Assembly: GCA_900316925.1 (NCBI GenBank)
Contig: ONEU01000191.1
Span: forward strand, 1-7,170
Origin: an uncultured Eubacteriales bacterium
GTDB lineage: Bacteria; Bacillota; Clostridia; Oscillospirales; Acutalibacteraceae
Direction of reading: 5' to 3'
DNA length: 7,170 bases
The notes beneath the pieces were generated by a model that saw only the letters and a list, made by a program, of their open reading frames with translations, was not told the DNA's origin and made no database searches. Shown here piece after piece: positions 1 through 6,291 of this stretch (the first letter of the stretch is position 1; each line of letters begins with the position of its first letter). Made by a program: the position numbers and the translations under genes.

Positions 1-86
1 CGGGTATGGCGGAATTGGCAGACGCGCTAGCTTCAGGTGCTAGTCTTCGCAAGGAGGTGCAGGTTCAAGTCCTGTTACCCGCACCA
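1..86 (+). tRNA. tRNA-Leu (anticodon CAG), 5' end cut by one base
   Basis: This is a leucine tRNA reading CUG codons. The 3' acceptor strand TACCCGC (76-82) pairs with CGGGTA at 1-6, so only the first G of the acceptor stem lies outside the window. The anticodon stem is CTAGC (27-31) with GCTAG (39-43), and the seven-base loop places CAG at 34-36. A long variable arm lies at about 44-58, as expected for a class II tRNA such as leucine. The T arm is GCAGG, TTCAAGT, CCTGT (59-75). The CCA end is encoded at 84-86. It lies 22 bases before the next tRNA with no terminator between them, so the two are probably processed from one transcript. Confidence 0.96.
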
Positions 87-108
87 CTTTTCCCGACTGT
101 ATTTTTAT

Positions 109-184
109 GGGAGCATAGCTCAGCTGGGAGAGCATCTGCCTTACAAGCAGAGGGTCATAGGTTCGAGCCCTATTGTTCCCACCA
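109..184 (+). tRNA. tRNA-Val (anticodon TAC)
   Basis: This is a complete 76-base valine tRNA. The acceptor strands are GGGAGCA (109-115) and TGTTCCC (174-180). The D arm reads TAGCTCAGCTGGGAGAGCA. The anticodon stem TCTGC/GCAGA encloses the loop CTTACAA, giving anticodon TAC. The T loop is GTTCGAGCC-like, and CCA is encoded at 182-184. It is the last gene of a tRNA transcript whose upstream part starts before this window, and the terminator stem begins at its final A. Confidence 0.97.
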
Positions 185-224
185 AAGCATTGGTCTTTGT
201 ATCATCAAAGACCAATGCTTTTTT
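184..224 (+). terminator. Intrinsic terminator of the tRNA cluster
   Basis: A perfect 15-base-pair inverted repeat has arms at 184-198 and 207-221, around an eight-base loop. The right arm runs into a T tract at 219-224. This is a textbook rho-independent terminator for the tRNA-Leu/tRNA-Val transcript. The left arm starts at the last base of the tRNA-Val CCA end, so tRNA and terminator are directly adjacent. Confidence 0.93.
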
Positions 225-373
225 CTTGCACGATCCTATTCAACGATCATTCAGTGTAACAATTCTGGGAGAAACAGGCACGGGTAGTAGGATAGAAAAC
301 GGAACTCAAATAATCTGAAAAAACAACCAGCAAGCGCCCCGTCAAGGGGCGTGGCGCCGCCGGAAGAATGTGT
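225..373. other. Non-coding leader region between tRNAs and nspC, with a GC-rich hairpin
   Basis: No coding sequence is supported here. The one structure I see is a short stem, CGCCCC (335-340) with GGGGCG (346-351) around a five-base loop, followed by the palindrome GGCGCC (353-358). No T tract follows it on the plus strand. On the minus strand the nearest T run is more than ten bases past the stem, so it is not a convincing terminator in either direction. It ends just upstream of the proposed nspC promoter and could be a small regulatory or repeat-derived element. Confidence 0.4.
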
Positions 374-402
374 TTGCAATCTATTCCTCTTTATGATAAG
401 AT
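374..402 (+). promoter_or_regulatory. Likely sigma70/sigmaA promoter of the nspC operon
   Basis: A -35-like TTGCAA (374-379) and a -10-like TAAGAT (397-402) are separated by 17 bases. This would start transcription near 408-410 and leave a leader of about 30 bases before the nspC start. Both boxes are imperfect matches to TTGACA and TATAAT. Placement downstream of a strong terminator and just ahead of the first gene of an operon supports the call. No operator or riboswitch fits in such a short leader. Confidence 0.55.
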
Positions 403-437
403 GAGGTATGGAATTATGTATAAGAGGTGGACAGACT

Positions 438-1583
438 ATGTCAGAAAAAGTTTTATCCCATTTGATGCCGCTCCCCACTCCCTGCTATGTTATTGACGAG
501 CAGGCGTTGACAGATAATCTGAAGCTCCTGCAGCGTGTGGAACAGGAAACCGGATGCCATGTGCTGCTGGCACAGAAGGCCTTTTCCGCCTATCATGTCT
601 ATCCGCTGATCGCTTCCTATATCAGCGGTACCACCGCAAGCGGTCTCTTTGAGGCACAGCTTGCCTATGAAGAAATGGGAAACAAACAGATTCATGTTTA
701 CGCTCCCGCCTTCAAGGATGAAGACTTTGATGAACTGCTCCGCATCTGCGACCATATCGTGTTCAATTCATTTTCGCAGTGGAAGCATTTCCGCAGCAAG
801 GCACTGCAGCACCCGGAAATTGAGTTCGGACTGCGTATCAATCCCGAATACTCTGAGATTGAAACGGATATCTATAACCCCTGCTTCACCAATTCCCGTC
901 TGGGCATCACCCTAGCAAGCTTTGAAGAGAAGGAACTGGAGGGAATCAGCGGACTGCATTTCCATACCATGTGTGAACAGGGCGCCGACACGCTTGAACG
1001 CACACTCAGGGTCGTGGAAGAAAAATTCAGCAAATATTTCCACCGCATGAAATGGCTTAATTTCGGCGGCGGTCACCACATCACCAGACCCGACTATGAT
1101 CTTGAAAAGCTGATCGGCTGTGTGAACGATATCAGGAACCGCTACGGAGTGGACATCTATCTTGAACCGGGTGAAGCGGTGGCGCTGAATGCCGGCTATC
1201 TGGTGACATCCGTGCTCGATCTCGTGAAAAACAATATGGACATCGCCATCGTGGATACCTCCGCGGCCTGTCACATGCCGGATGTACTGGAAATGCCCTA
1301 CCGTCCGGCTGTCATCGGCTCGCAGGACCCCGGGGTTCTTCCCTATACCTATCGGCTGGGTGCCCCCACCTGTCTTGCCGGCGACGTGATCGGTGATTAT
1401 TCCTTCGATCACCCGCTGCAGATCGGCGACAAACTGGTGTTTACCGATATGTCCATCTACTCCATGGTCAAAAACAATACCTTTAACGGTATGCCGCTGC
1501 CCTCTATCTATCTGCTGAAATCCGACGGTACCACCCGCCTGCTCAAGCAATTCGGTTATGAGGATTTCAAGAGCCGGCTTTGA
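438..1583 (+). CDS. nspC: Carboxynorspermidine/carboxyspermidine decarboxylase
   Basis: This 381-residue cytosolic enzyme is a fold-III PLP decarboxylase. The family removes CO2 from carboxynorspermidine or carboxyspermidine, the last step of the spermidine route that does not use S-adenosylmethionine. The N-terminal TPCYVID is followed by LLAQKAFS, whose Lys47 should bind PLP. Other motifs are HFHTMCE (174-180), the glycine-rich phosphate-binding FGGGHH (209-214), EPGEA (243-247), and CLAGD (312-316), which corresponds to the catalytic-Cys motif of the second active-site half. The length is normal for NspC, and QKAFS plus FGGGHH separate it from LysA and SpeA. The start at 438 is preferred because AGAGGTGG (423-430) sits seven bases upstream. 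An in-frame ATG at 408 has no properly spaced site and coincides with the predicted transcription start. The usual partner, carboxyspermidine dehydrogenase, is not adjacent. The AEC transporter gene follows 36 bases later. Confidence 0.93.
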   Translation: MSEKVLSHLMPLPTPCYVIDEQALTDNLKLLQRVEQETGCHVLLAQKAFSAYHVYPLIASYISGTTASGLFEAQLAYEEMGNKQIHVYAPAFKDEDFDELLRICDHIVFNSFSQWKHFRSKALQHPEIEFGLRINPEYSEIETDIYNPCFTNSRLGITLASFEEKELEGISGLHFHTMCEQGADTLERTLRVVEEKFSKYFHRMKWLNFGGGHHITRPDYDLEKLIGCVNDIRNRYGVDIYLEPGEAVALNAGYLVTSVLDLVKNNMDIAIVDTSAACHMPDVLEMPYRPAVIGSQDPGVLPYTYRLGAPTCLAGDVIGDYSFDHPLQIGDKLVFTDMSIYSMVKNNTFNGMPLPSIYLLKSDGTTRLLKQFGYEDFKSRL

Positions 1584-1619
1584 TTAACCCAGAATGTCAA
1601 AAGAAAAGAAGGAAATACT

Positions 1620-2549
1620 ATGACAGAAAACTTTATTACCGTCGGCACACAGGTACTGGAACTGTTTATCCTGATCGCTGTGGGCTATCTCTGCGGCAAA
1701 ACCAAGCTGCTCCAGGAAAAAGCCATCAAATCTATTACCAATGTGGTTCTCTATATCGTTTGTCCCTGTGTCATCATTCAGAATTTCGTCAGACCCTTTG
1801 ACCCGGATATGCTCGGCGGTTTGCTGACCACCGGTGCGGCGGCGCTGTGTATCCATATCGTCTCCATCGCAATTGCCATGTTGGTGTTCCACGACAAAAC
1901 TCCGGAGCGAAACCGTGTGTACCGTTTTGCTCTCATCTTCTCTAACTGCGGTTATATGTCCCTGCCCATGCAGCAGGCCATTCTCGGCGCTGACGGCGTT
2001 TTTTTCGGGGCTGTCTATATCGTTGTCTTCAACATCGTAATGTGGACGTTCGGCGTCTGGCTCTCCAGCGGTGATAAAAAGTCCCTGTCACTCAAAAAGA
2101 TCCTGCTCAATCCCTGTATTATCGGTATGGTCATCGGCGTGATCATCTTCCTGACCTCCGTCCCCATTCCGGAAATTATCTCCAAACCGGTCGGCTTCCT
2201 CGCTGATCTCAACACCCCTCTTCCCATGCTGATCGTGGGCTTCTACCTGTCTCAGACCAGGATCCGGGATGCTTTCAAGGACGGCAAGGGGTTCATCTGT
2301 GTTTTGTTCCGTTTAATTGCCATCCCTCTGCTGGCTTTCGGCGGCATGATGCTCTGCGGTATCCGCGGTACGGTGCTCATCACCTGCGTGATTGCCGCTT
2401 CTGCCCCTGCTGCCGCCGCTACTACCATGTTTGCCGCAAAGTTTGACAACGACGCCAAGCTCTCTGTCAATCTGGTTACGCTGTCTACCCTACTTTCTGT
2501 CATTACCATGCCGCTGATCGTCGGCTTTGCACGAACCGTCGGCGGATAA
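1620..2549 (+). CDS. AEC (auxin efflux carrier) family transporter
   Basis: This is a 309-residue integral membrane protein with about ten hydrophobic segments, roughly at residues 8-27, 38-58, 65-90, 101-123, 128-148, 161-180, 190-211, 225-246, 250-273 and 282-304. The half-repeat arrangement, the motif FSNCGYMSLP (107-116), and the small-residue stretch ASAPAAAAT (260-268) before the last two helices match the bacterial AEC family. Characterised members move malate, malonate or other small organic acids. The substrate cannot be read from the sequence. Export of a polyamine-related compound is possible because nspC lies just upstream, but that is only a context guess. The ATG is preceded by an AGAAGG site seven bases away. 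It probably shares the nspC transcript, and ligA starts 24 bases after its stop. Confidence 0.88.
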   Translation: MTENFITVGTQVLELFILIAVGYLCGKTKLLQEKAIKSITNVVLYIVCPCVIIQNFVRPFDPDMLGGLLTTGAAALCIHIVSIAIAMLVFHDKTPERNRVYRFALIFSNCGYMSLPMQQAILGADGVFFGAVYIVVFNIVMWTFGVWLSSGDKKSLSLKKILLNPCIIGMVIGVIIFLTSVPIPEIISKPVGFLADLNTPLPMLIVGFYLSQTRIRDAFKDGKGFICVLFRLIAIPLLAFGGMMLCGIRGTVLITCVIAASAPAAAATTMFAAKFDNDAKLSVNLVTLSTLLSVITMPLIVGFARTVGG

Positions 2550-2573
2550 CAGAACTATCATTGGAGGATCATC

Positions 2574-4586
2574 ATGGATATCAACAATATTAAGTTCCGT
2601 GCGGAAGAACTGCGCTCACAGATCAACTATCACAACAATCGTTACTATAATGAAGACGCTCCTGAAATCAGCGACTATGAATATGATATGCTGCTGCGAG
2701 AGCTGGAACAGATTGAATTCGATCACCCCGAACTGAAAACACCGGATTCTCCCACCCAACGGGTCGGCGGAGAAGCGGCAGCCAAATTCTCTCCGGTGGA
2801 ACATACGGTTCCTATGGAAAGCCTGCACGACTCCTTCTCCCACGAAGAGATCCGTGACTTCTGCCGGAAGGTCAGCGAGGCCGTCACCGATCCCATATTC
2901 GTGGTAGAGCCGAAGATCGACGGTCTGTCGGTCTCGGCGGAGTACCGCAACGGTATCTTTGTGAGAGGTTCTACCCGGGGCGACGGTCTCGTGGGAGAAG
3001 ATATCACCGACAACCTCAAGACCATCCGTTCCCTGCCCATGAAGCTGAACCGTCCCGTTCCGTTCCTGGAGGTGCGGGGCGAAGTCTATATGTCCATCGG
3101 GAGCTTTGAAAAGCTGGTGGCCCTTCAGGAGGAACGGGAGGAGAAGATCTTCAAAAATCCCCGCAATGCGGCGGCGGGTTCTCTGCGCCAGAAGGATGCG
3201 AAAATCACCCGCTCCCGTGAACTCGATATCTTTGTCTTCAACATCCAGCAGATCGAGGGAGAGGAACTGGGCAGCCATAAACAGTCCCTCGACTACCTGA
3301 CGGAGCTTGGCTTTACTACCCTGCCCTTCTATCACCGGTGCAGCAGCGTGGATGAGGTCATCGAAAAAATCGAAGAAATCGGTAATAGCCGCGGCGAACT
3401 GTCATTCCAGATCGACGGAGCCGTTATTAAAGTTGATAGTTTTTCACAGCGTCAGGTGCTGGGCAGTACCGCAAAATATCCGAAATGGGCGGAAGCGTAT
3501 AAATATCCTCCCGAAGAGAAAGAGACCGAACTGCTGGATGTGGAGATCAGCGTCGGACGGACCGGTGTGCTGACTCCTACCGCAATCTTTTCCCCCATTA
3601 CACTGGCAGGTACTACCGTGAGCCGGGCATCCCTCCACAACGAGGATTATATCCGCGAGAAGGATATCCGTATCGGCGATACCGTCATCCTACGCAAAGC
3701 CGGCGAGATCATCCCCGAGGTTGTTTCCGTCACCAGTCACAAAGATGGTTCCGTTCCCTTTACGATGCCCAAGGTCTGTCCCTCCTGCGGTTCACCGGTC
3801 ACCTGTGAAAACGGTGAGGCTGCCCTGCGCTGTACGAACACCGACTGTCCTGCTCAGCTTATGCGCCACATGATCCATTTTGTCTCCCGTGATGCCATGG
3901 ATATCGACGGACTGGGAGAGAAGATCCTCGATCAGCTTTCCGAAAAGCAGCTGATCCATTCCCCCCTCGATCTCTACCGTCTGACCAGAGAGGATATCCT
4001 TACCCTGGAGAACAAAAAGGATAAATCTTCCGACAAGCTCATCAGCGCCATTGAAAAATCAAAAGAAAACGATCTTTACCGCATCGTGTTTGCTCTGGGG
4101 ATCCGGCATATCGGACAGCGCGCCGCAAAGCTCCTGGCCGATCACTTCCGCACATTGGATGCCATTGCCGCTGCCGGTGCCGATGAGATTGCTCAGATTG
4201 AAGGCTTCGGCGAAATTATGGCAGAGAGTACGGCCGCCTATTTTGCACTCCCGGAATCTCAGAAGTTAGTCGAGGAAATCAAGCTGTTGGGCATCAATAC
4301 TAAAAATCTGTCAGAAGCCAGAACGATCCCGGAAAACAGCCCCTTTGCCAACAAGACCTTCGTCATTACCGGAACACTCCCCCATTATAAACGCACGGAA
4401 GCAGCCGCCATTATTGAAGCAGCCGGCGGAAAGGTCGCTTCAAGTGTATCCAAAAAGACAGACTTTGTTCTCGCCGGTGAGGAAGCCGGCAGCAAACTCA
4501 CCAAGGCACAGTCTCTGGGAATCACCATCATTGATGAAGCCGCCTTTGAGCGCATGAGAGGTGAAACAGAGACGATTATCTCATAA
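2574..4586 (+). CDS. ligA: NAD+-dependent DNA ligase LigA
   Basis: This 670-residue protein has the normal LigA length. It seals nicks in duplex DNA using NAD+ during replication and repair, and is usually essential. The NAD-binding Ia domain is at about 1-60, with YHNNRYYNEDAPEISDYEYD at 19-38. The adenylation motif EPKIDG places the nucleophilic lysine at 114, followed by RGDG (135-138), EVRGE (166-170), NPRNAAAGSLRQ (195-206), DGAVIKV (281-287) and KYPKWAEAYK (301-310). The OB fold follows, then a zinc finger with Cys402, Cys405, Cys420 and Cys425, helix-hairpin-helix motifs (about 440-560), and a C-terminal BRCT domain (about 588-665). All key residues are present, so it should be active. 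GGAGG (2563-2567) lies six bases before the ATG. It is the last gene of the plus-strand operon. No separate promoter is evident in the 24-base gap, although one inside the transporter gene cannot be excluded. Confidence 0.98.
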   Translation: MDINNIKFRAEELRSQINYHNNRYYNEDAPEISDYEYDMLLRELEQIEFDHPELKTPDSPTQRVGGEAAAKFSPVEHTVPMESLHDSFSHEEIRDFCRKVSEAVTDPIFVVEPKIDGLSVSAEYRNGIFVRGSTRGDGLVGEDITDNLKTIRSLPMKLNRPVPFLEVRGEVYMSIGSFEKLVALQEEREEKIFKNPRNAAAGSLRQKDAKITRSRELDIFVFNIQQIEGEELGSHKQSLDYLTELGFTTLPFYHRCSSVDEVIEKIEEIGNSRGELSFQIDGAVIKVDSFSQRQVLGSTAKYPKWAEAYKYPPEEKETELLDVEISVGRTGVLTPTAIFSPITLAGTTVSRASLHNEDYIREKDIRIGDTVILRKAGEIIPEVVSVTSHKDGSVPFTMPKVCPSCGSPVTCENGEAALRCTNTDCPAQLMRHMIHFVSRDAMDIDGLGEKILDQLSEKQLIHSPLDLYRLTREDILTLENKKDKSSDKLISAIEKSKENDLYRIVFALGIRHIGQRAAKLLADHFRTLDAIAAAGADEIAQIEGFGEIMAESTAAYFALPESQKLVEEIKLLGINTKNLSEARTIPENSPFANKTFVITGTLPHYKRTEAAAIIEAAGGKVASSVSKKTDFVLAGEEAGSKLTKAQSLGITIIDEAAFERMRGETETIIS

Positions 4587-4616
4587 ACCGATCGACAAGA
4601 AAAAGGTAGCAAGATC

Positions 4617-4649
4617 TGTCGGGGCTTTTTCGAGAAAGTCCCTCCGACA
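4617..4649. other. Imperfect hairpin after ligA, function unknown
   Basis: TGTCGG (4617-4622) pairs with CCGACA (4644-4649), two further G-C pairs form after a bulged T, and CTTT (4625-4628) pairs with AAAG (4635-4638). This gives about twelve pairs with small bulges. No T tract follows it on the plus strand, and the real terminator lies about 50 bases further on. It may be a transcript-stabilising 3' structure or part of a dispersed intergenic repeat. The flanking GC-rich stretch to about 4670 has no credible gene. Confidence 0.4.
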
Positions 4650-4692
4650 CCCCCGAAAGCGAGGCGGCGTGATAATAGGATCATCAAATAAC

Positions 4693-4736
4693 AAAAGCAA
4701 TTCTCTCCCCTTTTTTGGGGACAGAATTGCTTTTTT
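4693..4736. terminator. Strong intrinsic terminator between ligA and the convergent Nudix gene
   Basis: The left arm (4693-4710) and right arm (4717-4734) form a stem of about 18 pairs with one C/C mismatch and a T6 loop. T6 at 4731-4736 makes it a clear terminator for the nspC-transporter-ligA transcript. Read on the minus strand, the stem is followed by TTTTGTTATTT, a weaker U-rich tail. It could therefore also end the convergent operon, whose last stop codon is at 4747, only about ten bases before the stem. Confidence 0.92.
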
Positions 4737-4746
4737 CTGTTGCATC

Positions 4747-5292
4747 TTATTTACCGCTCTCGTTCCAGGACTGATCCTGTTCAAACGTACCTTCCGTTCC
4801 GGGCAGTGAAAACAGGAAGTCAATATAGACGGGATGATAAGGAATAAACGCTCCGTTGCGGATCATCTCCTGTACCTGTTCCCGGCTTGCCCAGTCCGCT
4901 GCCTTCACCTCTTCCTGCTGTAATGTCAGGTCGGAAAGGGCGGCGTCCGAACGAACGATATAAATATCGTCAAAGCCTTCCTCAAAACTCATTGTCGCGT
5001 AGGGACGGGCATGACTCATGTCAATTGACAGTCCGAGTTCTTCTTCAATCTCCCGCTGTGCGGCAAATTCACTGGTCTCTCCCGCATCCACCTGTCCGCC
5101 CACAGAAATATCCCACTTATCGGGAAAGATTTTCTTGGTACTCTGGCGCTGCTGAATGAGCATCTCTCCCCGGCTGTTGAAAATGCAGATATGCACCACC
5201 AGCCGGTACATCCCAGTGGCCAGGGTATTGCCCCGGGCGGTGACATAGCCCGTAGGTCTGCGGTGCTTGTCAAATAAGTCGATCAGTTCCAA
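4747..5292 (-). CDS. Nudix hydrolase, IPP-isomerase-like subgroup, TTG start
   Basis: This is a 181-residue cytosolic protein, likely a pyrophosphohydrolase of a nucleoside-diphosphate-linked substrate. A complete Nudix box runs from Gly66 to Leu88: G-x5-E72-x7-R80-E81-I-x-E84-E85-x-G87, with all metal-binding residues intact. The N-terminal LIDLFDKHRRPTG and the WDISVGGQVDAGET segment resemble the IPP-isomerase-like/YfcD branch. True type I isomerases carry a catalytic Cys in WxxSVCGHP, but here that position is Gly65, so a hydrolase is more likely than an isomerase. The start is taken as TTG at 5292, because GGAGG (5305-5301 on the minus strand) lies eight bases upstream, no ATG precedes it in frame, and the first ATG is at residue 28, inside the conserved region. 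It is the last gene of the minus-strand operon, 20 bases after the beta-helix gene. Its substrate is unknown. Confidence 0.9.
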   Translation of the reverse strand: MELIDLFDKHRRPTGYVTARGNTLATGMYRLVVHICIFNSRGEMLIQQRQSTKKIFPDKWDISVGGQVDAGETSEFAAQREIEEELGLSIDMSHARPYATMSFEEGFDDIYIVRSDAALSDLTLQQEEVKAADWASREQVQEMIRNGAFIPYHPVYIDFLFSLPGTEGTFEQDQSWNESGK

Positions 5293-5312
5293 GCAATGAT
5301 CCTCCGTTTCTT

Positions 5313-5981
5313 TCAGAGCTTCTCGGCTACCTCGCCCTGCTTCTTGTAAATGCTGTTGGCAGGAACCGTACCTCTGACCATTGACAGCGGATAGACCGTT
5401 GTGTTGCGTCCGAGTACCGTGCCGGGATTCAGAACAGAATTACAGCCTACCTCGACGTTATCTCCCACAATGGCACCGAATTTCTTGAGTTCGGTGTCAA
5501 TGCGCCCTTCTTCTACCGGGATTGTGACAATACTGCGGTCCGATTTCAGGTTGGAGGTGATGGCACCGGCACCAAGATGTGCCTTGAAGCCCAGGATGGA
5601 ATCACCGATATAGTTATAATGCGGCACCTGGGCGTTCTGGAAGATAATGCAGTTTTTCAGCTCGGTGGAGTTGCCGATAACTGCCCCCTTTCCGACGATG
5701 GCACTGCCGCGGATGAACGCACAATGGCGCACCTCCGCATCCTCACAGATAATGAGGGGGCCGTGCAGATAGGCGGTGGGAGCTACCTTGGCGGATCTGG
5801 CAATCCAGATATCCTCTCCCCGTTTTTCATAGATCTCTTCGGAAAGTGTGGGGCCAATCTTCAGAATGTATTCGGAGATTTTCGGCAGAGCCTCCCAGGG
5901 ATATGTCAGACCGGTAAACAGGTCTGCCGCAATCGTTTTGGAAAGATCGAGCAAGGCTTCGATTTTCAGATCTTCGTTCAT
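5313..5981 (-). CDS. Standalone left-handed beta-helix protein resembling the GlmU acetyltransferase domain
   Basis: This 222-residue protein has a helical N-terminal part (about 1-50). A hexapeptide-repeat left-handed beta-helix follows from about 58 to 212, with repeats such as AKVAPT, AEVRHC, SAIVGK and AVIGNS. Residues 104-145, with NSTELKN, VPHYNYIGD and LGAGAITSN, closely track the acetyl-CoA-dependent glucosamine-1-phosphate acetyltransferase half of GlmU. His121 falls where GlmU has its catalytic histidine. No N-terminal nucleotidyltransferase domain exists here, so the name UDP-GlcNAc pyrophosphorylase, often given to such proteins, would be misleading. It is more likely a sugar or nucleotide-sugar acyltransferase, or a binding scaffold. 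GGAGGT sits seven bases before the ATG. The Nudix gene starts 20 bases downstream, and the unknown 84-residue gene ends 38 bases upstream. Confidence 0.86.
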   Translation of the reverse strand: MNEDLKIEALLDLSKTIAADLFTGLTYPWEALPKISEYILKIGPTLSEEIYEKRGEDIWIARSAKVAPTAYLHGPLIICEDAEVRHCAFIRGSAIVGKGAVIGNSTELKNCIIFQNAQVPHYNYIGDSILGFKAHLGAGAITSNLKSDRSIVTIPVEEGRIDTELKKFGAIVGDNVEVGCNSVLNPGTVLGRNTTVYPLSMVRGTVPANSIYKKQGEVAEKL

Positions 5982-6019
5982 GGGTATTACCTCCAGTTTT
6001 GACTATTGATATGATATGT

Positions 6020-6274
6020 TCAGAAGAAAAGATCGTCGGCAGAGAGCTCACGAAAAAAGCCCCAGCTGTCGTCACGGAATTTACCGGCAAGGAAGTTGAT
6101 CTCCCGGCTGCCCGTGTTGATCTGATAGCGCGAAAAGCTGTAGGGAGTCTTATCCGTCGGGTCAAGCACGATATCACACTCTCCCTGTGACCGCCATTTG
6201 TGGGCAAATACGTCAATTCCCTCAATACAGAATTTACTGCCGTCGGACCGTCCCAAAAATGTATATTTTTTCAT
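6020..6274 (-). CDS. Conserved-looking 84-residue protein of unknown function
   Basis: I do not recognise this family. The protein begins MKKYTFLGRSDGSKF and ends ELSADDLFF. It has no signal peptide or membrane segment and is rich in aromatic and charged residues, suggesting a small soluble beta-rich domain. An excellent AAGGAG lies seven bases before the ATG at 6274, which supports real translation. An alternative in-frame ATG at 6295 would add seven residues (MTKRSNN) and overlap the lipoprotein stop in an ATGA arrangement, but it has no good ribosome binding site. The gene sits inside a compact same-strand operon, between the lipoprotein gene (17-base gap) and the beta-helix gene (38-base gap), so it is probably co-expressed with both. 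Confidence 0.75.
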   Translation of the reverse strand: MKKYTFLGRSDGSKFCIEGIDVFAHKWRSQGECDIVLDPTDKTPYSFSRYQINTGSREINFLAGKFRDDSWGFFRELSADDLFF

Positions 6275-6291
6275 GTTGTTACTCCTTTTCG

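Noticed and set aside
408..437. Upstream in-frame ATG at 408 as the nspC start
   Set aside because: GAGGT is directly against this ATG with no spacer, it coincides with the predicted transcription start, and the ATG at 438 has a well-spaced AGAGGTGG.
251..478. 75-codon minus-strand frame across the nspC leader and start
   Set aside because: It overlaps the promoter and the start of nspC, has no support from composition, and resembles no known protein.
912..1550. Open 212-codon frame on the minus strand inside nspC
   Set aside because: It lies wholly within a well-supported gene on the other strand, is rich in His and Gly as expected of an antisense shadow, and matches no family.
438..1583. 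Diaminopimelate or arginine decarboxylase for the nspC gene
   Set aside because: The length of 381 residues, the QKAFS lysine motif and FGGGHH fit carboxynorspermidine decarboxylase better than LysA or SpeA.
2616..3335. Open 239-codon frame on the minus strand inside ligA
   Set aside because: It is antisense to conserved LigA motifs, has no ribosome binding site I can support, and its composition is that of a shadow frame.
4561..4823. Short open frames on both strands across the ligA terminator
   Set aside because: They run through the terminator stem and hairpin and overlap the ends of two real genes, and neither has a credible start.
5577..6002. 141-codon plus-strand frame opposite the beta-helix gene
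   Set aside because: It is antisense to a gene with clear hexapeptide repeats and a good ribosome binding site. The repeated coding pattern explains the open frame.
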